A stretch of DNA of 64,000 nt, taken from the NCBI RefSeq assembly GCF_002531935.1, contig NZ_NWSV01000017.1, forward strand, positions 1 to 64,000, written 5' to 3'. Shown piece by piece: positions 52,698-60,733 of the stretch. The DNA is from Rhizobium chutanense (GTDB lineage: Bacteria > Pseudomonadota > Alphaproteobacteria > Rhizobiales > Rhizobiaceae). The translations under genes and the position numbers were made by a program. Each line of letters opens with the position of its first letter. Position 1 is the first letter of the stretch. Under the pieces are notes generated by a model. It was not told where the DNA came from, did not search any database, and was given only the letters and a program-made list of their open reading frames with translations.

Positions 52698-53123
52698 ATG
52701 AAGGCTAAATCCCCGAATTCGATCGACGTCTATGTCGGCAACCGTGTGAGAGTTCGGCGAAAGACGCTCGGGATGACCCAGCACGGTCTGGCCGAACTTC
52801 TGGGCATTACCTTCCAGCAGATCCAGAAATATGAAAAAGGAACGAACCGAATAGGCGCCAGCCGTCTGCAGAAGATATCCGAGATTCTGCGCGTGCCCAT
52901 CGGTTTTTTCTTCGAGAACGGCGGTTCCGGACCGATCGAAGGCGAGACCAGCGAATTGAACAAGTTTTTGTCCTCGAAGGAGGGGCTGGCGCTCAACAAG
53001 GCATTTATCGCCATCGAGGATCCGAATATCAGGCAAAAACTGGTAGCCTTGGCCAAAAGTCTGGCGGTCACGGGATTGTCGGAGATCGATGGTGAGTTGC
53101 AGGATCCGGTTATCGGCGCATGA
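52698..53123 (+). CDS. XRE-family transcriptional regulator (PraR-like)
   Basis: 141 residues. HTH_3 domain at about 12-70: VGNRVRVRRKTLGMTQHGLAELLGITFQQIQKYEKGTNRIGAS, with the two helices of a Cro/CI-type fold; the QKYEKGTNR segment and the C-terminal LNKAFIAIEDPNIRQKLVALAKSLA match the rhizobial PraR group (biofilm and adhesin regulator). Its final codons overlap the start of a downstream small peptide gene (ATGA at 53120-53123), so the two are translationally coupled. It is therefore a likely local regulator of the RiPP operon as well as a possible PraR paralogue. Confidence 0.83.
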   Translation: MKAKSPNSIDVYVGNRVRVRRKTLGMTQHGLAELLGITFQQIQKYEKGTNRIGASRLQKISEILRVPIGFFFENGGSGPIEGETSELNKFLSSKEGLALNKAFIAIEDPNIRQKLVALAKSLAVTGLSEIDGELQDPVIGA

Positions 53124-53287
53124 GGACGGATTTTCTTCATCCGCAAACATTCGACGATCTGCGGTTGATCGAGACGAAGGGCGGGCGGCGGAAACGCTCT
53201 GTCGGCAACATGCCGAAAGCGGCAAACCCGATGTTCGATGCCGGCCCGATGTTTGACGCCGGCCCGATGTTTGACGCCGGGCAGTGA
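53120..53287 (+). CDS. candidate RiPP precursor peptide with three PMFDAG repeats
   Basis: 55 codons, too short for common gene finders. Starts at ATG 53120, overlapping the regulator's stop as ATGA. Residues 1-30 look like a leader (MRTDFLHPQTFDDLRLIETK, then a basic GGRRKR). Residues 37-54 are three exact PMFDAG repeats, ending Gln55. The repeats are three 18-bp DNA units (53227-53280): units 2 and 3 are identical, and unit 1 differs only at two synonymous third positions (TTC/TTT, GAT/GAC). Such repeated cores are known in thiovarsolin-type precursors. No Cys, Ser or Thr in the repeats, so azoline formation by YcaO is impossible there, but backbone thioamidation with TfuA is compatible. 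Confidence 0.8.
   Translation: MRTDFLHPQTFDDLRLIETKGGRRKRSVGNMPKAANPMFDAGPMFDAGPMFDAGQ
53227..53280 (+). repeat. tandem 18-bp repeat, three copies
   Basis: Units 53227-53244, 53245-53262 and 53263-53280 (consensus CCCGATGTTTGACGCCGG) encode PMFDAG three times in the small peptide gene. The changes between units are synonymous, showing selection on the peptide rather than on DNA alone. Confidence 0.95.
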
Positions 53288-53336
53288 TCGCCACCGGTCC
53301 CGGCCGGAATATTGTATAAAGACTTTAAACGGAAGG

Positions 53337-53366
53337 CCTATTGAAGGCCGGCTCTTGAACAATAGG
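53337..53366 (+). promoter_or_regulatory. hairpin between precursor and YcaO gene
   Basis: CCTATTG and CAATAGG, separated by 16 nt, can form a stem in the 137-nt gap before the YcaO start. Without a T run it may act as an attenuator or processing site that raises precursor over enzyme levels, as is common in RiPP operons. This role is inferred. Confidence 0.35.
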
Positions 53367-53424
53367 GGCATTCCTTGGCGAGGGCCGTCATCTGACCCAC
53401 CACGCTCCATATTCCGACAGGATC

Positions 53425-54618
53425 ATGTCGCCGGGGGAAACTCTTTCCCGCGTCGAACCCTTTCTGGCGCGGTTCGGCATTACCAGGGTGGCGCGACATA
53501 CCGGACTGGACGACATCGGAATCCCTGTCTGGTGTGCTTATGCTCCGAATTCGCGGTCGATCGTGATCGCCCAGGGAAAGGGCCTGACCGATCTGGACGC
53601 CAAGATCTCCACTGTCATGGAAGCCCTCGAACGGGCGGTTGCCGGCGAGCCCTCCGTCAAACGCGTCCACGATTCCTCGTCCGGGCTGCAGACGATGGGC
53701 TACGCGGTCGACAGGTTGAGCTGTCTCACCGCCGTCCATAAACTCGATCTCGGGCCGGATGAGGAAACCGAATGGGTTGCCGGCGTCAATATCCTCAGCG
53801 GTGACGAGATCCACATTCCCTTTGAAGCGGTGTTGCTCGACCGGACGCGTGACGCGCGATACTGGATGTCGTCGGATGGCCTGGCTTCTGGAAACAGTGT
53901 CGAGGAGGCGATTTTTCATGGCGTTCTGGAGCGGATCGAGCGTGATGCCCATGTGTTGTGGCAGGTGGGCCGGCAAGCCGATCTTTATACCGGCTGTGTC
54001 GATCCCCGCGGCTTCGAGGACAGCGCCCTCACCGGGTTGATCGACAAGATCGAAAGATCGGGGTTGGCGCTCAGGCTGTTCGATATCACCAGCGACATCG
54101 GTATTCCCTGTTTCACCGCCATGCTGGGGCCGGGGGAGGCTGTTCCCAGCGCCAGGGAACTTCACGGTGAGAAGGATATTCGCCTCGTCGAGGTGACCGG
54201 CGGCAGCGGGGCGCATCCGGTTCCCGTGCGTGCGGCCATTCGGGCGGTGACGGAAGCCGTGCAATCCCGGCTAACCTATATCAGCGGCGCCAGGGACGAT
54301 ATTTCGCCCGCAACTTTCTTACGATCCCTGCCGCCGCTGATGCGCCGGGCCTTCGATGCGGTTGCCGCACCGCCTGCCGCCGACCTTTGCCGGGGCGGCG
54401 CGGCAGCATATCGGCATCAGGATCTGGCGCAGCTGCTGCAACATGTGCTTGACGCCCTGCGCGACAAAGGGATCGCTTCGGTCATCGCGGTGCGCCTCAG
54501 CGAGGACACGCTTCCCTTCAGCGTCGTCAAAGTCATCATCCCCGAGCTCGAAAATCCGGAAGGAGAGCGCGCCCGGCGATTTGGAGCAAGGGCGCTGGCC
54601 AAGGGGATGGGGTTTTGA
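53425..54618 (+). CDS. YcaO-domain protein (RiPP thioamidation enzyme candidate)
   Basis: 397 residues from ATG 53425 (AGGA only two bases away; no better in-frame start, since a TGA lies at 53356). YcaO ATP-binding motifs: SxxxExxER at 62-70 (STVMEALER), EAIFHGVLERIERDA at 161-175 (Glu161, Glu169, Glu172-Arg173), and ExxQSRL at 277-283. The ATP/Mg pocket residues are thus present, so an active ATP-dependent backbone activator is expected. The C-terminus ends PELENPEGERARRFGARAL, without the PxPxP tail of azole-forming YcaOs. The adjacent TfuA and repeated-core peptide indicate amide-to-thioamide conversion. Confidence 0.88.
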   Translation: MSPGETLSRVEPFLARFGITRVARHTGLDDIGIPVWCAYAPNSRSIVIAQGKGLTDLDAKISTVMEALERAVAGEPSVKRVHDSSSGLQTMGYAVDRLSCLTAVHKLDLGPDEETEWVAGVNILSGDEIHIPFEAVLLDRTRDARYWMSSDGLASGNSVEEAIFHGVLERIERDAHVLWQVGRQADLYTGCVDPRGFEDSALTGLIDKIERSGLALRLFDITSDIGIPCFTAMLGPGEAVPSARELHGEKDIRLVEVTGGSGAHPVPVRAAIRAVTEAVQSRLTYISGARDDISPATFLRSLPPLMRRAFDAVAAPPAADLCRGGAAAYRHQDLAQLLQHVLDALRDKGIASVIAVRLSEDTLPFSVVKVIIPELENPEGERARRFGARALAKGMGF

Positions 54619-55322
54619 AGGTCATCTTCGCAGGTCCCAGCCTTCCCGATGCGGCGCTGCTTGCCGGCGGGGCGATCCGTGTCCTGCCGCCCGCCATGCA
54701 AGGCGATGTCCTGGCTCAGCTGGAGCAGGGCGCCAATGTCATCGGCTTGATCGACGGTGGTTTCGAATATGCCGCGCCCGTCTGGCATAAGGAAATTCTC
54801 CATGCTCTCTCGCTTGGTGTCGCTGTTTTCGGGGCAGCCAGCATGGGCGCCCTGCGGGCTGCGGAATGCCACCCGTTCGGGATGGTCGGAATCGGCCGCA
54901 TTTTCGAGGACTATCGCACCGGCCGGCTGGTCGACGATGCTGCCGTCGCACTCATGCATGCGCCGACGGCACTCGGCAGCAAGCCGTTGACGATACCACT
55001 CGTCAATGTCAACGCCACGCTCGATGCGATGGAGGATCGCGGGCTGCTGGCAAAGGGGTTGCGCCAGGCGCTTGAAGATGCGGCAAACGCGATGTTCTTC
55101 AAGAAGAGGACATGGCGGGCGATCGTCGAGCAATGCGCAGGGGTAGAAGAGCCGGCTCGTCCGCAGCTGCTGGCGGCACTTGTCTCGCATTCCGTCGATC
55201 AAAAACGCCTTGATGCGCTGGAATTGCTGAAAGCCGTGCAGGAAGCCCGCGACATCCGCTCGAGCGCCGACCTGCCCTGGAAACTGCATGAAACCTCGTT
55301 CCGGGCGCGACCTACGCTTTGA
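54615..55322 (+). CDS. tfuA: TfuA-domain protein, YcaO partner
   Basis: 235 residues from TTG 54615, overlapping the YcaO stop by 4 nt (TTGA). TfuA-like motifs: GPSL at 7-10, LIDGGFEYAAPVWHKEIL at 45-62, FGAASMGALRAAE at 72-84, and a helical C-terminal part. TfuA was first described in the trifolitoxin locus of R. leguminosarum, and YcaO-TfuA pairs make thioamides in thioviridamide-type RiPPs and in the methyl-coenzyme M reductase system. In those systems TfuA is thought to recruit or deliver sulfur. Coupled translation suggests a complex with the YcaO protein. Confidence 0.9.
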   Translation: MKVIFAGPSLPDAALLAGGAIRVLPPAMQGDVLAQLEQGANVIGLIDGGFEYAAPVWHKEILHALSLGVAVFGAASMGALRAAECHPFGMVGIGRIFEDYRTGRLVDDAAVALMHAPTALGSKPLTIPLVNVNATLDAMEDRGLLAKGLRQALEDAANAMFFKKRTWRAIVEQCAGVEEPARPQLLAALVSHSVDQKRLDALELLKAVQEARDIRSSADLPWKLHETSFRARPTL

Positions 55323-55326
55323 ATCG

Positions 55327-55671
55327 ATGACGGCAATGTCACCGGGAGTTGTGTCACGCTTTTTTCACGGGCTCGATCACGTCTACGCGCGTATCATTCC
55401 TTCCATTGAGGGAGAAATGGGTATGGGCGTGACATTGATTGCCAAGATAGATTCAGACTGCGGGGCGGAAGACGGTCGGGACGAACTCATCGCACTGGCG
55501 CGCATGATCGCCTATGCGCGGCATGTCGCTCAAGATGTCAAACTGGAGGTCGCGACGAATTGCCTCGATCTGGCGCTCGAGGCCGTGACCCAGCAGGTGG
55601 GGGAGAGTTTGACCAGGGAGCTGGGCGAATTGAGTTCTCCGGTGCCGCAAGTGAGCGTCAGGAGACACTGA
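55327..55671 (+). CDS. unknown protein downstream of tfuA, 114 aa
   Basis: Starts four bases after the tfuA stop (ATG 55327) and so belongs to the same transcript. Soluble and mostly helical: DELIALARMIAYARHVAQDVKLE and LDLALEAVTQQVGESL. One Cys pair (DSDCGAED, ATNCLDL). No recognised domain; it could be an immunity, carrier or accessory protein of the RiPP system, or a passenger. The ribosome site is poor, which fits coupling to tfuA. Confidence 0.6.
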   Translation: MTAMSPGVVSRFFHGLDHVYARIIPSIEGEMGMGVTLIAKIDSDCGAEDGRDELIALARMIAYARHVAQDVKLEVATNCLDLALEAVTQQVGESLTRELGELSSPVPQVSVRRH

Positions 55672-55774
55672 AGCGCGTTGCAATCTTTCAGGTCTCTCTG
55701 CCGGCGCTTTAAATCCGTATTTTACGCAAGTCGCATTGTAGGGCCACGCACAGCTTTGCGCGGCCTTATCCGAC

Positions 55775-55915
55775 GCATTTCACTCTCTCGGAACTGCTAC
55801 GCACGCTCTCGGAAGGTGAATCGCGTTGCCTGACCTTTCAGGCAAGGGGCTGACGAGCGACGAAATCGCAGTCGTATCCGAATATCAGCCGGAAACGGCT
55901 GATACCTATCTCTAG
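55775..55915 (+). pseudogene. LuxR-type HTH fragment with frameshift
   Basis: The translated first part, LSELLRTLSEGESRCLTFQAR, and the second part in another frame, KGLTSDEIAVVSEYQPETADTYL followed by TAG, together read as a LuxR/FixJ-type DNA-binding helix-turn-helix. A one-base deletion around 55850 breaks it. No intact N-terminal regulator domain is in front of it, so it is a decayed fragment. Confidence 0.45.
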
Positions 55916-55941
55916 CGCGCAACCCGGAACCTCGCCGATCT

Positions 55942-56421
55942 TCATGCAGCAAAATTGTGCATCTCGCTCGGCGGGAACATCCGTGAGAGATTGAGGAAGC
56001 AGATCATGCCGCTCTCATGGGTGATAACGCCATCGGAAAAACCGTGGTCGAAGGACGTGGCGATTTCAGGTATGGGCTGGATCTGGTCGCCGCGAACGCT
56101 GAGAATGTCCGACACCTGATCGACTAACAGACCGAGCACCATTCCGTGAACGTCGGCGACCACAATGGCGCTGTGTTCATTGGGCGCAGTTGCCGCCATG
56201 CCGAGTTTGAGGGCGAGGTCAATGATTGGAATGACCGATCCGCGCAGGTTGATGACTCCCAAAATCTCGGAGGGCGCATGAGGAACCGGGGTGGACGGGG
56301 ACCATCCGCGAATTTCGCGGATGGTGGTGGTCGTGACGCAGAACTCCTGTCCATGGAGGCCAAAGGCGATGATTTCGAGGGTATCGCTTCCGACGCTGAT
56401 CGCTGAGCTTGGCAAGGCCAT
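55942..56421 (-). CDS. cheW: chemotaxis coupling protein CheW
   Basis: 159 residues, single CheW domain: EIIAFGLHGQEFCVTTTTIREIRGW at the start, LGVINLRGSVIPIIDLALKLGM (the typical NLRG motif) and LGLLVDQVSDIL. It links chemoreceptors to the CheA kinase. Its start overlaps the receptor gene's stop (TGATG), so this CheW is probably made in stoichiometry with that receptor. Confidence 0.92.
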   Translation of the reverse strand: MALPSSAISVGSDTLEIIAFGLHGQEFCVTTTTIREIRGWSPSTPVPHAPSEILGVINLRGSVIPIIDLALKLGMAATAPNEHSAIVVADVHGMVLGLLVDQVSDILSVRGDQIQPIPEIATSFDHGFSDGVITHESGMICFLNLSRMFPPSEMHNFAA

Positions 56422-58214
56422 CAGAATGACTCCCAGCCGTCGCTTGCGACTGCGGCATTGCCGTGGAATGCAGCCGCCACTTTGTTTGCCATTGCCCGCG
56501 CCGGGGACGCGACCGGCTTCGAGGTGACAGTTGCGGGAGCAAGCCGCGCTTGCCGTAACCCCAGGCTGCTTCCGATATTGAACTGACCGAGCAGTTCAAA
56601 CAGCGCCTCAGCTTCTTTCGCAAGATTGTGAGCAGCGGCCGTGGACTCCTCGACCATGGCGGCGTTCTGCTGCGTACCCTGATCCATGGTGTTGACGGCC
56701 TGGTTGATCTCCTTGATCCCGGTTGCCTGCTCCCTGGCGGCTTCGACGATCGCTTCAACGTTGCCGTTGACCTCCTGGACTTGCGATACGATCGTATTGA
56801 GCGCCGTACCCGTTTCGCCAACCAGCGCCACGCCGCTCTTAACGTGAGTGTTCGAATCGGTGATCAACTCTTTGATCTCCTTGGCGGCTTTGGCAGAGCG
56901 TTGTGCAAGCTCGCGCACTTCCTGGGCGACGACCGCGAAGCCCTTTCCGGCATCACCCGCGCGCGCAGCTTCGACTCCTGCATTCAGCGCCAGCAGATTG
57001 GTCTGGAAGGCGATCTCGTCGATAACGCCGATGATGCTGGAAATCTCGGAGGATGACTTCTCAATCTTGCCCATGGCATCGATGGCGCTACGCACGACCG
57101 AGCCCGAATGCTCGGCATTGTCGCGCGTCTTGCGGACGAGCTGGCCTGCCTCTTCGGCGCGGCGGCTCGAGTCGGCTACCGTCGTGGTGATCTCTTCGAG
57201 GGCGGCGGCCGTTTCTTCCACCGAAGCTGCTTGCTGCTCCGTTCGCTTCGACAGGTCGTCGGAGGCCGAACGGATCTGCTGCGAGCCGGCGGCGATTGCG
57301 CGGGTGTTCTCTGCCACCGTCTGCATTGCAGTGCGCAGCTTTTCCACTGCACTGTTGAAGTCGGTGCGGAGCTTTTCCAGCGTGGGAATGAAGGAAGTGT
57401 TTAGGTTCTGCGTGAGGTCGCCATTCGACAGTTGCGTGAGGGCGGTTGCAAGCTGATCGACATTGGTCACCCGGGCGGTCACATCGGTTGCGAATTTGAC
57501 GACTTTAAAGACCTTGCCGTTCATATCGAAGATGGGGTTGTAAGAGGCCTGGATATAGACTTTCTTTCCGCCCTTGCCGATGCGCAGGAATTCTTCGGCG
57601 ATGAACTCGCCCTCGGACAGACGCTGCCAGAAGCGGCGATAGTCGTCGGTGCTCGTGTAGACGCTGTCGCAGAACATCGAATGGTGGCGCCCCTGGATTT
57701 CCGAAAGCTGATAGCCAAGCGCCGAGAGAAAATTCTGGTTCGCCGTAAGGACCTCTCCATTCGGTGTGAACTCAATAACGGCCTGAGCGCGTGATAGGGC
57801 GTCGAGTTTGCCGGCATCCTCAGCGCCTTTCAGCTTCTGCGCCGTGATGTCCGTTGCGAATTTGACGACCTTATAGGGCTTCCCACCTCGGAAGATGGGA
57901 TTGTAGGAGGCTTCGATCCAGACCTCCTTGCCGCCTTTGCCGATGCGCTTGTACTGGCGCTGGTCGAAGTCACCACTGTTGAGCCTCGCCCAAAATTCGC
58001 GATAGGCATTGGAGGAGGCTTCCGTGGGATCGACGAACAGCCGGTGATGCTGACCGATGATCTCCGATGCTTGGTAGCCCAAGGCTCTACAAAAATTGCT
58101 GTTTGCGGTCAGTATCTTACCTGTCATGTCGAATTCGATAATGGCTTGCGATTTGTTCATCGCAGCCAAGACTGCTTTGGCATCTGAACCAAAGCCAAAC
58201 GCGATTGCTTTCAT
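56421..58214 (-). CDS. soluble methyl-accepting chemotaxis protein with two PAS domains
   Basis: 597 residues from ATG 58214, preceded by AGGAGG; the in-frame extension to 58421 has no ribosome site. Two tandem PAS domains (about 15-125 and 140-245) each with the FCRALGYQASEI and FLSALGYQLSEI core and a PAC segment ending YKVVKFATD and FKVVKFATD. A short linker precedes the receptor signalling hairpin, with the tip GVIDEIAFQTNLLALNAGVEAARAGDAGKGFAVVA. No transmembrane helix, so the receptor is cytoplasmic, like rhizobial McpY or Aer-type sensors. The C-terminus WESF fits the xWxxF pentapeptide that tethers methyltransferase CheR. PAS cofactor is unknown. Confidence 0.9.
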   Translation of the reverse strand: MKAIAFGFGSDAKAVLAAMNKSQAIIEFDMTGKILTANSNFCRALGYQASEIIGQHHRLFVDPTEASSNAYREFWARLNSGDFDQRQYKRIGKGGKEVWIEASYNPIFRGGKPYKVVKFATDITAQKLKGAEDAGKLDALSRAQAVIEFTPNGEVLTANQNFLSALGYQLSEIQGRHHSMFCDSVYTSTDDYRRFWQRLSEGEFIAEEFLRIGKGGKKVYIQASYNPIFDMNGKVFKVVKFATDVTARVTNVDQLATALTQLSNGDLTQNLNTSFIPTLEKLRTDFNSAVEKLRTAMQTVAENTRAIAAGSQQIRSASDDLSKRTEQQAASVEETAAALEEITTTVADSSRRAEEAGQLVRKTRDNAEHSGSVVRSAIDAMGKIEKSSSEISSIIGVIDEIAFQTNLLALNAGVEAARAGDAGKGFAVVAQEVRELAQRSAKAAKEIKELITDSNTHVKSGVALVGETGTALNTIVSQVQEVNGNVEAIVEAAREQATGIKEINQAVNTMDQGTQQNAAMVEESTAAAHNLAKEAEALFELLGQFNIGSSLGLRQARLAPATVTSKPVASPARAMANKVAAAFHGNAAVASDGWESF

Positions 58215-58417
58215 ACTGTTTCCTCCTGGTGCGGCACCTGAAAGCCGCTTTGCTTTTGTAATGATCGCCCTCGCGCATCTGCATTCGGCATCCGCGGCAA
58301 GCGGCAGCGAGAAAGCCGGCTCATCGATGCGGGCCAGGGCAGTGTTGTTGTCTATTGACGATGCACGGGAATTCCAAAACTGGGATAGGATAGTTCCGAG
58401 AGAATGAACGGGTGGAT

Positions 58418-58666
58418 TCAACCACCCATAGATTTCAGGCGAGGCGATACCGTCCGGTGGGGAGAGGGAGAGATTGCAGCCTCCCGACGCTGAGGGGCAA
58501 AATGATCGGGATTCGTCAGTTCATCCAGAATGGTCGTCAGTCGCCTGAAAACGTGTTCAATTTCCACGCGGACATCCGTCATCTTTTGCACTGAACTCGC
58601 GTCTTCGCCGGCAAAGCCAGAAGCGTCGGGAGCCTGGTTGAAGGGAAAAGTGATGATATTGCTCAT
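58418..58666 (-). CDS. hypothetical small protein upstream of the chemoreceptor
   Basis: 82 residues from ATG 58666 (MSNIITFPFNQAPDASGFAG). A central helical segment (VRVEIEHVFRRLTTILDEL) and a Pro/Arg-rich tail are all that can be seen. Small proteins starting with a similar NIITFPF motif are common in rhizobia with unknown function. It lies 203 nt from the chemoreceptor gene on the same strand. Confidence 0.5.
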   Translation of the reverse strand: MSNIITFPFNQAPDASGFAGEDASSVQKMTDVRVEIEHVFRRLTTILDELTNPDHFAPQRREAAISPSPHRTVSPRLKSMGG

Positions 58667-59027
58667 GGAAACTACCTGTATTCGAGATTTCTGAAACGCC
58701 GTCCATCCAACCAAATTCTTGATCTGCATGGGAAAGCGCTTCACCCCAAATTTGGAGTTCTCTGGTTTACAAGGGGTAAATGTCTTAATCGCGTGCAGTT
58801 AAAAAGCGCATTATGGATATCGAATGCGCTGTGCGTATACGAGACAGTTTACAGTCGGACCCTGGACAAGGTCCGGGGGACTGCATGCTGCCGGAGAGTT
58901 GAGACTATACTGAAACTTGCGACCGGTAAACGATCCCGCGGCGTTGTCTCCGGGCAGGGAGGCGGCGGCGATTTTGCGTTTCAAATGTTTCCCGGTCGAT
59001 CGGCCGCTCGATGGCCGATCATTGACC

Positions 59028-59234
59028 TCAATGGGTTAGATTGCGCTTCTGCGCCAGCAGTAAAATGTAATCGTCGGCAATGTCTGCGATGGCCATTGCG
59101 ACTTCCGCCGGATCGCATCCCTCGACCTTCGTATTTGCAATGAATTGATAGACCGCCTTCTCGATCTGCTTCCGGCAGATCATTACGCGTTCATCATAAC
59201 CAAATTCCGGAATCTGCGATGCTAGATCACTCAT
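59028..59234 (-). CDS. hypothetical small protein, 68 aa
   Basis: From ATG 59234, with GGAGCTGAGCTG upstream, 68 residues: MSDLASQIPEFGYDERVMIC, then a helical part rich in Ala and Ile (EVAMAIADIADDYILLL) and a C-terminal KRNLTH. No family recognised. It looks soluble; codon use is ordinary for the region. Confidence 0.5.
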   Translation of the reverse strand: MSDLASQIPEFGYDERVMICRKQIEKAVYQFIANTKVEGCDPAEVAMAIADIADDYILLLAQKRNLTH

Positions 59235-60733
59235 CAGCTCAGCTCCCTCACTACTTACAGTGACCATGACACAAATTATAAGTTGAGCAAGCAAATGCTT
59301 TATGAACGGTTAATTCGCTGAGGGAGTGCGACCATTTCGACACAGCTGGAAACCTTGGGGCGGGCCTTCAGGCCTGTTGATATAGAACCGTGCCAGCTGG
59401 CCGCGCATATAAGTTGTTTCGTATCGGAAGGCTTGCGAAAGAAAGCGGCGCATGCCGGCGCCTCAGGCTTTCAGGCGGACGAGGCAAGACCGGATGCCGA
59501 GTTGAAACGGCAGGCGGGATGCGACCGGCGGCATGGGTGGCCGAGGTCGTGGGGAACAGGGAAATGTGAAGGTCTATCAGTATATTACGGCTAGGGCATT
59601 TTCGCGGCCGCTATCGCGCTATCGAATTGCATGCCGGCTTCTTGATGCATCAACAACCGAGGATCGCTGGGCTGTCGGTTAAAAGGCCTCATTAGCAAGG
59701 CGACGTGGCTGAGAAGCCAAGGCGGAAATAGCTCTGAATAGTTTTTCTTCTTCCGCCCCGAAGGTAAGTCCGGTGTTCTCTCGAGCGCCAGTTCAGAATA
59801 AACTGCAATCGGCATTTCATGTATATTGCTTAAAAATTTATCAAAAGGTAAATTTGTGAAATTCAGATAAAAGTTGTATTTAAGTTTCAATTATAACATG
59901 GCTGGAATTCCTATGGATATTAATAGAAATATGTATTTCTTTCGAATGATTGTATCGATGCCGACGAGTTCTCTCGAATGGTAATATCGATTTCATGGAG
60001 ATTGCTTGGCTTTCGCAATTTCATTGCTGATCCGAATGTTTTTATGGATCAGCGGAAATGGCGTCGAGATGTCGAGCGGGAAGAATCGGCGCTGCAACCT
60101 CACTTGCCAATGATATCGGCTTTTCTCATCAAAGCCGATCCCGACAAGACAATAGCGCCTTCCGCAACGGGATCTGCCTGTGCCGACGCAGCGATAAAAG
60201 CGATTGCATTTCGGCAATCTGCCATAAGCAGGTTGAGGACCCGCCGGGGTGGGTGGCGGGTCCTCCGGTAGGAATGCTTGCACAGTGCCCAGGTATGGTT
60301 ACAGTAAAAAATATGATTGTCACAGATCATTATTGGGTGGTTATTTCTTATCGTGACTTAATTGTATTTTTCTGATTGATTTTCTATTGAATATGTGCAT
60401 TTCGTCTTGAAAAATATTGAGGATTTACAGTGTTCTCTCAGCAGGTGATCCATGTCCAAAAAACATTGAGAACCAGAGCATTAGCGAGTTTGAGCTTGGC
60501 AGCTTGCGAACGCGCATGCTTGACGCGGCCCGCACCAAAGCGCGGCGGGGGAACTGCGCCTGAGCGTTCTGATCGGCTATATCGCGCACTGCGATTTTGG
60601 GGCGGGCTTGATCTTATAGCGCGGCGATCTGGAGGAGGCGCTCATTTCGTCTGCCGCTGCTCCATTTATTGACACTCAAACCTGCATCTTGGTGTACCTT
60701 ATTTGCGATGGTGTAGATTTCGGAGTTGAGAGC
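59235..60733. other. 1.5-kb gene-poor region
   Basis: No strongly supported gene. The region alternates between GC-rich debris and very AT-rich stretches (around 59820-59960 and 60330-60420). A 41-codon minus-strand frame (60100-60225, MADCRNAIAFIAASAQADPV) has coding-like composition but no ribosome site. A strong hairpin lies at 60236-60264 right in front of it. The pattern suggests decayed or horizontally acquired DNA next to the glycosyltransferase gene. Confidence 0.5.
60236..60264. terminator. strong isolated hairpin
   Basis: AGGACCCGCC-GGGGTGGGT-GGCGGGTCCT has a perfect 10-bp stem with a GC-rich loop. It is not next to any confirmed gene end and has no T run; it could be an orphan terminator or RNA structure element. 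Confidence 0.4.

Noticed and set aside
53227..53280. Possible minisatellite or CRISPR-like repeat
   Set aside because: Only three 18-bp units with no spacers; they form a translated peptide repeat with synonymous differences.
59591..59890. 99-codon minus-strand frame
   Set aside because: AT-rich 5' half and no ribosome site; possibly a remnant but unsupported.
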